Below, one piece after another: positions 37,046 to 45,332 of a stretch of DNA of 64,000 nt. A model generated the notes under the pieces. That model ran no database searches and was not told the DNA's origin. It saw nothing but the letters and a program-made list of their open reading frames with translations. The first letter of the stretch is position 1. Each line of letters begins with the position of its first letter. Location of the stretch: assembly GCF_019431355.1 (NCBI RefSeq), contig NZ_CP080269.1:1984001-2048000 (forward strand), written 5' to 3'. This stretch comes from Paenibacillus sp. R14(2021) (GTDB lineage Bacteria; Bacillota; Bacilli; Paenibacillales; Paenibacillaceae). Made by a program: the position numbers and the translations under genes.

Positions 37046-37545
37046 GAACGGTTCACCTCATTTATTTTTTGCGTTAGAACGGATGAATGCGCATGACAAA
37101 TGGCTACGGCGAGCGCATCGGCGACATCGTCCGGTTTCGGAATCGCGCTCAGCTTCAGAAACATTCGAACCATTTCCTGTACCTGCCGCTTCTCCGCCTT
37201 CCCGTAGCCGACGACGGCCTGCTTCACTTGAAGGGGCGTATATTCCGTCACCGGAAGTCCGCGCTGCGCCGCCGCCAAAATGATAACACCCCGTGCCTGG
37301 CCGACGGAGAAAGCCGTCGTCACGTTGCGGTTAAAGAACAGCTTCTCCACGGCAACCGTATCCGGCTTGTATCGGTCCATCAAGGCACAGGCCGATTCGT
37401 AAACCTGCTTCAGCCGTTCTTCCTGCGGCGTCTTTGCTTCAGTCGTAATGCATCCGTATTGGACGGGAACGAGCTTGCTCCCGATTTTGTCAATGAATCC
37501 AAAGCCTACGATCGCGATGCCCGGATCGATTCCTAGTACCCGCAA
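37042..37545 (-). CDS. ruvC: Crossover junction endodeoxyribonuclease RuvC
   Basis: Holliday junction resolvase of the RNase H-like fold, 167 residues. The start is taken as TTG 37545, giving the canonical N-terminus RVLGIDPGIAIVGFG, with AGGAG ten bases upstream. An ATG at 37563 in the same frame lacks a site but cannot be excluded. Catalytic acids are visible in GIDPG, in VAVEKLFFNRN and near the C-terminus in KPDDVADALAVA. It is first gene of ruvC-ruvA-ruvB-DCC-spoIID-queA-tgt-yajC; B. subtilis itself lacks ruvC at this spot, so this follows the wider Firmicute pattern. Confidence 0.95.
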   Translation of the reverse strand: MRVLGIDPGIAIVGFGFIDKIGSKLVPVQYGCITTEAKTPQEERLKQVYESACALMDRYKPDTVAVEKLFFNRNVTTAFSVGQARGVIILAAAQRGLPVTEYTPLQVKQAVVGYGKAEKRQVQEMVRMFLKLSAIPKPDDVADALAVAICHAHSSVLTQKINEVNRS

Positions 37546-37660
37546 AGCCTCTTCTCTCCTCATCCAAAATCTGTAATCGTCAAAAATCGGCTTCCACCCA
37601 TTATAGCAAATGATGCGGCGTATGAGAACACGCGTTTTGTCCTGAGGTACAGGCTAACGC

Positions 37661-37692
37661 AAAAAGAGACAGCCTGCGCGCAAGCCGTCTCT
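37661..37692 (-). terminator. terminator of bofC
   Basis: Minus strand: GAGACGGCTTGCGCGCAGGCTGTCTC hairpin followed by TTTTT. It lies between the bofC stop and ruvC. Confidence 0.9.
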
Positions 37693-37729
37693 CTGAAGCT
37701 TTCTATTCGAGATGTTATCTCGGCGCTTG

Positions 37730-38401
37730 TTACAACGTGCGCTTCATGACTTTCTCGGTCCGATCCAGCGCGTAATCGCCGAACGTCGACAGCACGCTGT
37801 TGAATTCATCCTTGTCCGAGATGCGGATGCCTCTCATGAGCTCATCGATCCGCTCTTGCGGCAGGCTGCTCTCCATGTAGTTCACATCCAGCTGAAAGAA
37901 GGTGCGCAGCACCTTTTCGCGCTTCGGCGAGCCGTCAAACAAGGACAGGTTCCCCTCCTTGTCCAATCCGAAATATGCGCTGCGCTTACAAGCTTCCGAC
38001 AAATCGTCGATACGCTGCTCCATGACGACTCCACCCTGCTCGTCAAGCACGGCCGTCCACTCCGGATGCTTCCTCATCATATCCAGCGTGTCTTTGGCAC
38101 TTAAGACGCCGATGTTCTCCGCTTCAATGCCGCAGATGTAAATACGGCGCAGCTTGACCGTTACCTTCGCGCGCTGGTCGCTCAAAGCGGCGATCACGCT
38201 TCGTGCGCCGCTTTCAGGCTTGCCTTGAAGTGCGTCGTACGTTTGAACTGCCGCATCGATGCTGCGCGCAGCTGCATTCGCCGGATTCATATTAGCAGCA
38301 ATAGCCGCCAACATGATTAGAAGACACCCAAGCTGCCACATCGGACGCCGGCTGCGCCGCAGTTTCTGTCTTACCTTTCGCCATAGGCTGAATGCCGCCA
38401 T
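37730..38401 (-). CDS. bofC: BofC, forespore-secreted regulator of the sigma-K checkpoint
   Basis: Intermembrane-space sporulation protein that in B. subtilis inhibits SpoIVB-dependent signalling to SpoIVFA/FB (both encoded in this window). Length is 223 residues. The start is ATG 38401 (MAAFSLWRKV) after GGGGAG; the frame opens further upstream without a site. The signal segment LGCLLIMLAAIAANMNPANA is at about 25-45. The family core includes VTVKLRRIYICGIEAENIG and RKHPEWTAVLDEQ. The position between ruv and safA is as in Bacillus. Confidence 0.88.
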   Translation of the reverse strand: MAAFSLWRKVRQKLRRSRRPMWQLGCLLIMLAAIAANMNPANAAARSIDAAVQTYDALQGKPESGARSVIAALSDQRAKVTVKLRRIYICGIEAENIGVLSAKDTLDMMRKHPEWTAVLDEQGGVVMEQRIDDLSEACKRSAYFGLDKEGNLSLFDGSPKREKVLRTFFQLDVNYMESSLPQERIDELMRGIRISDKDEFNSVLSTFGDYALDRTEKVMKRTL

Positions 38402-38482
38402 GCTGGACTCCCCCCTATTACCTTTTCTGCTATTGTGTCTCTTACAATGGAGAAATATGCATGGCTTCCTCTGCATAATAAA

Positions 38483-38520
38483 AGCTCCGTCCGCATCGAT
38501 ATCCGATGGCGAACGGAGCT
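38483..38520 (-). terminator. terminator of the safA-like gene
   Basis: AGCTCCGTTCGCCATCGG and CCGATGCGGACGGAGCT-type arms pair around ATAT, followed on the minus strand by TTTTATTA. It lies six bases beyond the stop at 38526 and upstream of bofC. Confidence 0.85.
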
Positions 38521-38525
38521 GTGTA

Positions 38526-40427
38526 TTAACCGTTAATCCACGGCAGGCTGCCGCGCCGTTTCTGCTTAACGGTACGCGTTTGCCGGACGACGACTTTCTT
38601 TACCGGTTTGCGAGGTGCCGCTGCCTTGCTCGGCTCCGGAAGCTCGAAGCTTTCTTCGTCTTCCTGTACTTCTTCTTCATCCTCGCGCTTATCTTGGCAG
38701 CCGCACTTGCACGGTTTCTTGCCTGGCATTGCCGCTGTGCTTACTGGCGATACTTGACCGTTGCCCATGTAGCCATAGCTGAACTGCGGGCCAACATTTG
38801 CCGGCGATACCATCGAAGGATTGTAGCCGTAGCCACCCATTGGACCCATGCTCTCTGGCGATACCATCGAAGGATTGTAGCCGTAGCCACCCATCGGACC
38901 CATACTCTCTGGCGATACCATTGACGGATTATAGCCATAGCCGCCCATCGGTCCCATGCTCTCCGGCGATACCATCGACGGGTTGTAGCCGTAGCCGCCC
39001 ATTGGACCCATGCTCTCTGGCGATACCATCGACGGATTATAGCCATAGCCGCCCATTGGACCCATGCTCTCCGGCGATACCATCGACGGATTGTAGCCGT
39101 AGCCGCCCATTGGACCCATGCTCTCCGGCGATACCCAATCAGGTCCGCAGTCTTCGTCGCTGATTGGACTTACCATCGGCGATCCCCAGCCATAGTTTGG
39201 AGCCCCCCACGGCAAGCCGGCCGTCGATTCGGCTGGACTAACCGCGGTAGGATTCGTCTGCGGATACCCGTAGCCGCCTCCCGTCATTGCCGGTGACACT
39301 GCCGTCGGCATGCCGTAGCCGCCTGTCATTGCCGGAGATACCGCTGTCGGCATGCCGTAGTCGCCCGCCATTGCCGGAGATACCGCCGTCGGCATACCAT
39401 AACCTCCCGTCATTGCTGGGGATACCGCCGTCGGCATACCATAACCTCCCGTCATTGCCGGGGATACCGCCGTCGGCATACCGTAACCTCCCGTCATTGC
39501 CGGCGACACCGCGGTCGGCATTCCATAGCCGCCCGTCATTGCCGGGGATACCGCTGTTGGCATTCCATAGTCGCCCGTCATTGCCGGCGACACCGCCGTC
39601 GGCTGACTGTAGCCGTAGCCGCTGTGAACCGGCGATACTGCCGTCGGCTGGCTGAACCCGTAGCCGCTGTGAACCGGCGAAGGCATGTCATGCAAAGACA
39701 TGACTTCCGTTGCCGGTACGCCATATTGTATAAACAAATCGATGTTTTGCTCATAGGTATGTTGGTGAACGGGGTATTTCTTCTCCACTACCGCCGCAGG
39801 CTTCTGAACGACTTCCGGAGCAGGTGCTGGAAGCGGCGTCGGTACAGGTGTCGGCTCTGGAGCTGGAATTTCTTCCTCAACCGGCAGTTCAAACTCCGGC
39901 ATAGGCATTGGTGTCGGTACAGGCGCAGTATTCGCTTTCGGACCTGTCGGCTTCTTGCCAGGAATAAGCGGCAGCGGTGCCGTCGACATTTTACCCATCA
40001 GGCCATGAACGCTCTGCATCACCGATGTCGGGTGCAGCTTGTGGTGGCCGCCCCCCTCGTGATGGCCTTGACCGTCATTCATGTCAGGCATTGAGCTCGG
40101 TGAGCTTGGTTTCGGCACGTTGACAATTTCGCCGGTAAGCAGCACGTTCGGATTTTTAAGCTGCGGATTCGCCTTAATCATATCTCCGAGCGGCACTCCC
40201 CATGCTTTGGACAGCTTCCAAAGCGTATCGCCCTGCTGTACGACATGCTGATGCATAATTTCCATGTTCCCTCCGTTAGACGCCGGCACTTTAATTTTCA
40301 TGCCGATTTCAATCTGGTCTGGATTTGTAATGGTAGGGTTAAGCTGCAAAATTTCTTCCTGCGAAACATTGTACTTCTGCGCAATCAAGTACAGCGTGTC
40401 GCCTTTTTTTACAATATGGATTTTCAC
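38526..40427 (-). CDS. safA: SafA-like LysM spore coat morphogenetic protein with two repeat domains
   Basis: Spore coat/cortex interface protein, 633 residues. The start is GTG 40427 (giving KIHIVKKGDTLYLIAQ) with AGGAGG nine bases upstream. Two LysM domains occupy about residues 2-45 and 58-105 (HVVQQGDTLWKLSKAWG). A Pro-rich linker follows, then a central array of 14-residue units (GGYGMPTAVSPAMT, seven close copies) and a second array of six 18-residue units (GPMGGYGYNPSMVSPESM). The C-terminus has KPCKCGCQDKR and a basic tail. Tyr/Gly/Pro-rich repeats suggest a cross-linkable structural matrix. The gene neighbours bofC/ruv as safA does in B. subtilis; repeat domains are not found in the B. 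subtilis protein as far as I know. Confidence 0.82.
   Translation of the reverse strand: MKIHIVKKGDTLYLIAQKYNVSQEEILQLNPTITNPDQIEIGMKIKVPASNGGNMEIMHQHVVQQGDTLWKLSKAWGVPLGDMIKANPQLKNPNVLLTGEIVNVPKPSSPSSMPDMNDGQGHHEGGGHHKLHPTSVMQSVHGLMGKMSTAPLPLIPGKKPTGPKANTAPVPTPMPMPEFELPVEEEIPAPEPTPVPTPLPAPAPEVVQKPAAVVEKKYPVHQHTYEQNIDLFIQYGVPATEVMSLHDMPSPVHSGYGFSQPTAVSPVHSGYGYSQPTAVSPAMTGDYGMPTAVSPAMTGGYGMPTAVSPAMTGGYGMPTAVSPAMTGGYGMPTAVSPAMTGGYGMPTAVSPAMAGDYGMPTAVSPAMTGGYGMPTAVSPAMTGGGYGYPQTNPTAVSPAESTAGLPWGAPNYGWGSPMVSPISDEDCGPDWVSPESMGPMGGYGYNPSMVSPESMGPMGGYGYNPSMVSPESMGPMGGYGYNPSMVSPESMGPMGGYGYNPSMVSPESMGPMGGYGYNPSMVSPESMGPMGGYGYNPSMVSPANVGPQFSYGYMGNGQVSPVSTAAMPGKKPCKCGCQDKREDEEEVQEDEESFELPEPSKAAAPRKPVKKVVVRQTRTVKQKRRGSLPWING
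38803..39126. repeat. six tandem 54-bp repeats in the safA-like gene
   Basis: Exact 54-base period from 38803 to 39126, six units encoding GPMGGYGYNPSMVSPESM on the minus strand. Differences between copies are almost all silent third-position changes (for example CCACCC/CCGCCC), indicating selection on the peptide. Confidence 0.97.
39283..39576. repeat. seven tandem 42-bp repeats in the safA-like gene
   Basis: Exact 42-base period with unit starts at 39283, 39325 and so on to 39535, then degenerate copies to about 39680. Each encodes 14 residues around GYGMPTAVSPAMTG on the minus strand. Most differences are synonymous; GGY/GDY and AMT/AMA are the few replacements. Confidence 0.96.
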
Positions 40428-40534
40428 CCGCCAATAACCTCCTGTCACGTTTACGTCTGGGGAAGACGCAGTAAACGCCCGTTATCAATCCCTACATCCT
40501 ATGCATGATATGGGCGAGTGTCACCCTTCTTCAT

Positions 40535-40586
40535 AAAAAAAAATTGGAGTCCCCTGGGTACGATGCCCAAGCAGAACTCCAATTTC
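40535..40586 (-). terminator. terminator of ilvE
   Basis: Minus strand: AAATTGGAGT pairs with ACTCCAATTT around an inner TGGGCA/TACCCA structure, followed by eight T residues. It ends the pheB-hom-thrB-pheA-ilvE unit. Confidence 0.9.
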
Positions 40587-40599
40587 CGTTTTACGCGGT

Positions 40600-41481
40600 T
40601 TATTCGTATACCTTTACGCCGTCCACAGCCACTGTTTTCCTGAATTCTTCCAGCAAATGCGTCGTAATCGGGCCGGCCTTGCCGCTGCCGATCGTCCGGC
40701 CGTCGACCTCGCGGACCGCGATGACCTCGGCTGCTGTACCGGTGAAGAAGACCTCGTCCGCCACATACACGTCATGCATCGTAAACGGCTCTTCCTTCAT
40801 CGTGTAGCCAAGTTTCGCGCAAAGCTCGATGATTGTCGCACGCGTAATGCCTTCCAGTGCGCCAATGTAACAAGGCGGTGTATAGACGATACCCCGTTTG
40901 ATGATAAAAATATTATCGCTGGAGCCTTCAGCCACGTACCCCTGCGAATTCAGCATGATCGCCTCGCCGACTCCGGCCAGGTTCGCTTGAATTTTGACCA
41001 GGATATTATTTAAGTAATTCAGCGACTTGATTTTCGGATTCAGCGCATCCGGGATGTTACGGCGCTGAGATACCGACACCGAGACCAAACCTTCACGGTA
41101 GGCTTCGGGCGAATAGATTGCCAACTGCTCGACGATGATAATGACCCATGCCGCGGGGCAGCGTTTTGGATCTAGCCCCAGGTTGCCGGGACCGCGTGAT
41201 ACGACGAGGCGTATATATCCGTCACGTAGTCCGTTGCGGCGGATGGTTTCCACGAGTGCTTGCTCCATTTCGGCATAGGAGAGCGGAATGTCCAGCATGA
41301 TCGACTTTGCTGAATCGTAAAGCCGCTCCAAATGCTCTTTGCATTTAAAGATATTGCCGCTATAGATCCGAATACCTTCGAAGATGCCGTCTCCGTAAAG
41401 AAACCCATGATCGAATACGGAAACCTTGGCATCTTCTTTACTGACGTAATCCCCGTTGAGATAAATCACTTGTTCCGCCAT
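40600..41481 (-). CDS. ilvE: Branched-chain amino acid aminotransferase (class IV)
   Basis: PLP-dependent transaminase for Leu, Ile and Val (fold type IV), 293 residues. The catalytic lysine lies in KSLNYLNNIL, and the family motif GYVAEGSSDNIFIIK is present, followed by GITRATIIELC. D-amino-acid transaminases share the fold; the FDHGFLYGDGIFEGIRIY start and SSDN motif fit the branched-chain type better. GGAGG lies about a dozen bases before the ATG. It follows pheA by 36 bases and ends the amino-acid operon. Confidence 0.92.
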   Translation of the reverse strand: MAEQVIYLNGDYVSKEDAKVSVFDHGFLYGDGIFEGIRIYSGNIFKCKEHLERLYDSAKSIMLDIPLSYAEMEQALVETIRRNGLRDGYIRLVVSRGPGNLGLDPKRCPAAWVIIIVEQLAIYSPEAYREGLVSVSVSQRRNIPDALNPKIKSLNYLNNILVKIQANLAGVGEAIMLNSQGYVAEGSSDNIFIIKRGIVYTPPCYIGALEGITRATIIELCAKLGYTMKEEPFTMHDVYVADEVFFTGTAAEVIAVREVDGRTIGSGKAGPITTHLLEEFRKTVAVDGVKVYE

Positions 41482-41517
41482 GACTTTTCCAGCACCTCCG
41501 GTTAGGATTGTTGCCGC

Positions 41518-42393
41518 TTAACGAGCCTCGTACGTAAAGCTAGGGTAACTGCCCAGCACACGGACTTGACACCCAATCGCTTCAATTTCGGCAATGGCGG
41601 ATGGGAGCAGCACCGTTTCCATGGACATTTCGATATCGATGAGAAAATAGTAATTGCCCAGCTTCTTCTTCGTCGGCCGCGATTCGATGCGAGATAAGTT
41701 GATGCGCCGCCAGGAAAAGGCGGACAGCACCTGATGCAGCGCCCCCGGGTAATCTTCGGGCAGCGTTATGAGAATGCTCGTCTTATGCTTGGCCGATTCG
41801 CGCAGCGTGAACGGTTCGTTCCCGATAAGCAGAAACCGCGTGTAATTGTTGTCATGATCGGTAATGGCGGTTTCCAGCACGTCAAGAGCGTTATCCGCCG
41901 CCGCCGAGATTTGACCGATTGCCGCCCAGCCCCGTCCGGGGTTGTCGCGAACGATCCGTACAGCCTCGGACGTGCTGCCCACATGCTCTAGTTCGGCGTG
42001 AGGAAGACGGCTTTTGAGATACTGCGTGCACTGGGCCATTGCGACAGGATGGCTCATCACTTTCACAATCCGGTCGAACGTTAGTGATCCGTCTGCTCCC
42101 GAAAGCTCGGAGGCAGCACCGATCAAATGCTGAATGGAAGGATAGACCCATTCCGCCTGAATCGGCAAATTCACTTCATCGACCAACCAATCAGTATGTA
42201 AGCTGACGGAGCCGTCAATGGTATTCTCAATCGGAATGATGGCATACGACGTTTTGCCTTCGGCCGTCGACAGAAACACGTCGGCAATCATGCGGTGGTA
42301 TTGATACTGAATTTCGGCGCCTTGGTTGTTTAATAAGTATCTCGCCGCTTCATCGGATGTGGAGCCTTTCGGCAAACATGCTACACTTATCAT
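41518..42393 (-). CDS. pheA: Prephenate dehydratase
   Basis: Converts prephenate to phenylpyruvate in phenylalanine synthesis, 291 residues, monofunctional (no chorismate mutase). The catalytic motif NNYTRFLLIG holds the Thr-Arg-Phe triad. The C-terminal ACT domain with ESRPTKKKLGNYYFLIDIE mediates feedback inhibition by phenylalanine. The start overlaps the thrB stop by four bases. It is grouped with pheB as in B. subtilis, but with hom-thrB inserted between them. Confidence 0.96.
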   Translation of the reverse strand: MISVACLPKGSTSDEAARYLLNNQGAEIQYQYHRMIADVFLSTAEGKTSYAIIPIENTIDGSVSLHTDWLVDEVNLPIQAEWVYPSIQHLIGAASELSGADGSLTFDRIVKVMSHPVAMAQCTQYLKSRLPHAELEHVGSTSEAVRIVRDNPGRGWAAIGQISAAADNALDVLETAITDHDNNYTRFLLIGNEPFTLRESAKHKTSILITLPEDYPGALHQVLSAFSWRRINLSRIESRPTKKKLGNYYFLIDIEMSMETVLLPSAIAEIEAIGCQVRVLGSYPSFTYEAR

Positions 42394-43364
42394 GCCCTGA
42401 CTTCTCCTTTAATTCGTTCCATGAAAGGAATGGATCTGTCCGTCTGCCCGATCGACAGCTCGGGTCCGTTCAAATCCGGCATCAGCCACCTTGTCTCGGC
42501 TTGAATGCCGTGCTGCTGCAGCGTATCAATCAGGAAAGCTTCCAGCTCTGCTTTCCGTGTGCTTCTTCGGTCGACAAGCGTAAGCAGCGTCGGACCTGCG
42601 CCGCTGAGCGCGGCTCCAAGCGCCCCGTGCTCCGTTGCCTTATCCAAAATTTCAGACATGCCCGGGATGAGCGGCGCGCGATAAGGCTGATGCAGCTTGT
42701 CCCGCATCGCGAACTCGATTAGCTCCAGGCTGCCACTGGCCAATGCAGCCACCAAGAGGGAGCTGCTTGCCACATTGTAGACCGCATCCTTCATCTCAAT
42801 CATGGATGGAAGCGCATGACGCGCTTTCTCCGTTGCCAACTGAAAAGTCGGAATCGCGACCAGCACCTCAAGATCCGCATGCGGCGCAATCCGCACTTTC
42901 TCGGCCCTGCTGCCGTCCCAAGCGGATACGACGATGCCGCCGAATAGAGAGGCGCCTACATTGTCGGGATGACCCTCCAATTCAGAAGCCATGTGAAACA
43001 GCTTCTCCTCGCTAAGCGGACTGCCTGCCAGCGCATTCGCCGCAACAAGCGCGCCGACGATGGCGGAAGCACTGCTTCCGAGTCCCCGCGTCAACGGAAT
43101 GTCGCTATACATCGCGATGCGAAGCTCCGGTATATGCACGCCGGCCTCCTCGAAGACCATCTGCGCTACTTGATAAAGCAAATTGGACTTATCCTCGGGC
43201 AAGCCCTTCATACCGTCCCCGTATAGTTCGAAGACGGTCTCGCCATCCGCGGCTTCCATTTCAATCCAAGCGTAAAGCGACAGCGCCATGCCAAGCGTAT
43301 CAAAGCCCGGACCGAGATTCGCCGTGCTGGCCGGAACCTTTACCAATACCTGGCCGTTTATCAT
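42390..43364 (-). CDS. thrB: Homoserine kinase
   Basis: GHMP-family kinase making O-phosphohomoserine for threonine synthesis, 324 residues. The ATP loop GLGSSASAIVGALVAANAL is preceded by PLTR. The N-terminal VKVPASTANLGPGFDTLGMAL is the standard family start. The ATG at 43364 follows GGAGGGT. It lies 21 bases after hom and overlaps pheA. Threonine synthase (thrC) is not in this operon. Confidence 0.96.
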   Translation of the reverse strand: MINGQVLVKVPASTANLGPGFDTLGMALSLYAWIEMEAADGETVFELYGDGMKGLPEDKSNLLYQVAQMVFEEAGVHIPELRIAMYSDIPLTRGLGSSASAIVGALVAANALAGSPLSEEKLFHMASELEGHPDNVGASLFGGIVVSAWDGSRAEKVRIAPHADLEVLVAIPTFQLATEKARHALPSMIEMKDAVYNVASSSLLVAALASGSLELIEFAMRDKLHQPYRAPLIPGMSEILDKATEHGALGAALSGAGPTLLTLVDRRSTRKAELEAFLIDTLQQHGIQAETRWLMPDLNGPELSIGQTDRSIPFMERIKGEVRA

Positions 43365-43385
43365 TTTACAGCACCCTCCAACGTT

Positions 43386-44672
43386 CTAGCCTTCTACACG
43401 GTACACGCTCTTGACTGCTTTCACGACATCCATGCTGTCCAGCGACTTCAATACGCGCTTAACGGCTGCCTTGTTGGCGTCATGCGTGATGATAATAATT
43501 TCTGCCTCAGGAATGTCCGGATTCGGCTGCTGCAGCACGGACTCCAGGCTGACTTCATACTCCGCGAACGCCTGCGTAATACGGGCAAGCACACCTGCGC
43601 GGTCATCCACATGCAGCAGCAGGAAATACTTCGAAGCGATCTGCTCGTCGGTCTTGAGCTTCTTCTCCTTGTAAGCCAGTTTCTCTTGCTTGCCATTTAC
43701 GCCCAGCTTCAGGTTCTTCACGACAGCGACCAGGTCCGCCACTATGGAGGTCGCCGTCGGCAGCTCGCCTGCGCCTGCGCCGTAGAACATGGTCTCGCCG
43801 ACGGCTTCGCCGTAGACATAGACCGCATTAAACACGCCGTTCACGGATGCGATCGGGTGGGACAGCTTCACCATCGTCGGCTGCACGCTGACGCTGATAT
43901 AATCGTCTTGACGCTCCGCGATGCCGAGCAATTTCACTTCGTATCCCAGACGCTTCGCATAGAGAATATCCTCGCGGCTGATCGACGAAATGCCTCTGAC
44001 ATCGACATCCTCAAGCGCTACGTTCGCGCGGAAGCCGAGCGTTGCGAGAATGGTCATTTTGCGCGCCGCGTCCAAGCCTTCCACGTCGGACGTCGGATCT
44101 GCTTCGGCATAACCAAGATCCTGAGCCTCCTTCAGTACGTCGCCGTACGCTGCGCCTTCTTTGCTCATTTTGGTAAGAATATAGTTCGTTGTGCCGTTTA
44201 CGATCCCCATAATCTTCGTAATACGGTCCGAAGAGAAGCCTTCAACCAGTGTACGTATAATCGGAATGCCGCCGGCTACGCTGGCTTCATACATGACGTC
44301 GCAGCCATGCTCTTGCGCCTTCGCCAAAATTTCAGGACCATGCAGCGCCATCAAATCCTTATTCGCCGTAACGATATGCTTGCCGCGGGACAAGGCTTCA
44401 AGAATATAATTTTTTGTGATTTCGATGCCGCCCATCACTTCGACGATCACATCAATATCCGGGTTATTGATGATTTCCCAAGCATCCTCCGTTAATTTGT
44501 CCGGGGATACGCTCACCGCGCGCACTTTGCTTTTATTTTGAACGAGCACCTTTTCGATCACAATCGGAGACCCCACTTGACTCTCCAAATCAGTCTGATG
44601 TCCCTCAATAAGGCGAACAACACCTGTTCCTACAGTACCTAATCCAAGCAATCCTACTTTAATCGGCTTCAT
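43386..44672 (-). CDS. hom: Homoserine dehydrogenase
   Basis: NAD(P)-dependent enzyme reducing aspartate semialdehyde to homoserine, 428 residues. The start is ATG 44672 (MKPIKVGLLGLGTVG) with TTGGAGG eight bases upstream; the upstream frame extension overlaps pheB and lacks a site. It has the Rossmann motif GLLGLGTVGTGV, catalytic region GIVNGTTNYILTKM and a C-terminal ACT domain (YFLLLHVDDRAGVLARI) for threonine inhibition. Confidence 0.97.
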   Translation of the reverse strand: MKPIKVGLLGLGTVGTGVVRLIEGHQTDLESQVGSPIVIEKVLVQNKSKVRAVSVSPDKLTEDAWEIINNPDIDVIVEVMGGIEITKNYILEALSRGKHIVTANKDLMALHGPEILAKAQEHGCDVMYEASVAGGIPIIRTLVEGFSSDRITKIMGIVNGTTNYILTKMSKEGAAYGDVLKEAQDLGYAEADPTSDVEGLDAARKMTILATLGFRANVALEDVDVRGISSISREDILYAKRLGYEVKLLGIAERQDDYISVSVQPTMVKLSHPIASVNGVFNAVYVYGEAVGETMFYGAGAGELPTATSIVADLVAVVKNLKLGVNGKQEKLAYKEKKLKTDEQIASKYFLLLHVDDRAGVLARITQAFAEYEVSLESVLQQPNPDIPEAEIIIITHDANKAAVKRVLKSLDSMDVVKAVKSVYRVEG

Positions 44673-44694
44673 GCAATAACCTCCAATATATAAT

Positions 44695-45132
44695 CTATCC
44701 TTGCCCGATAATGGACGCCTTGCGTACGCCGTCCTGTCTGCGAAGCGCATCCATGAGCTCAGACAGTGCGCCGCTGATTAATGATGTATCGACAGAAATA
44801 ACGACATTCGCCAGCCCTTGCAGCGGGATCGTCTGATGAATCGTAAGTACGTTTCCTTCAGAGCCGGCTACGAGTCCCAGCACCTTCGAGAGTATGCCCG
44901 ACCGATGATCCAAATCCATAGAAATGGTCGTAATCGTTTCTCTTTGGAGGTTGTTCTGCGTAAATACGCCGTCTTTATACTTATAGAAAGCGCTTCGGCT
45001 TAATCCGACGCGTTCTGCAGCTTCATGAACGGTGGATGCTTCCCCGCGCCGGAGCATTTCTTTCACCTGAATCGTCTTCACGATTGCTTCCGGCAGCATG
45101 TCCTCACGGACGACATAATAGCGTTCTTCCAC
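44695..45132 (-). CDS. pheB: ACT domain protein PheB (UPF0735)
   Basis: Small ACT-domain protein of 145 residues with an N-terminal helix-turn-helix-like part (AAERVGLSRSAFYKYKDGVF) and a C-terminal ACT domain (TISMDLDHRSGILSKVLGLV). The start is GTG 45132 (EERYYVVREDMLPEA), 12 bases after AAGGAGG; the frame continues to 45228 across the promoter and is rejected there. The combination suggests an amino-acid-sensing regulator, but its function is not settled. It is first gene of the operon. Confidence 0.88.
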   Translation of the reverse strand: MEERYYVVREDMLPEAIVKTIQVKEMLRRGEASTVHEAAERVGLSRSAFYKYKDGVFTQNNLQRETITTISMDLDHRSGILSKVLGLVAGSEGNVLTIHQTIPLQGLANVVISVDTSLISGALSELMDALRRQDGVRKASIIGQG

Positions 45133-45180
45133 TGACTTAGCCGTCCTCCTTAGAAAGACATCTGTTCTCTTATAGAGGAC

Positions 45181-45209
45181 ATTATAACCAATTACAACGG
45201 CTCTGGCAA
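45181..45209 (-). promoter_or_regulatory. sigma-A promoter of pheB-hom-thrB-pheA-ilvE
   Basis: Minus strand: -35 TTGCCA (45209-45204), 17-base spacer, perfect -10 TATAAT (45186-45181). Transcription would start near 45174, about 40 bases ahead of the pheB GTG. No attenuator or riboswitch is apparent in the short leader. Confidence 0.85.
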
Positions 45210-45265
45210 TAGGCAAATCCATGGACAACCTTCAACCGCCGCGCGCAGCTCATCCCGCTTCAAAG

Positions 45266-45321
45266 GAAAAACTGCCGCAAGCCGTATTTGCAGAGCGTTC
45301 TGCAAACACTGCCGCGGCAGT
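45266..45321 (-). terminator. terminator of obg
   Basis: ACTGCCGC and GCGGCAGT form the outer stem and TTTGCAGA/TCTGCAAA an inner stem, followed on the minus strand by TTTTTCC. It separates obg from the pheB operon. Confidence 0.85.
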
Positions 45322-45332
45322 TGTCCCTCCTA

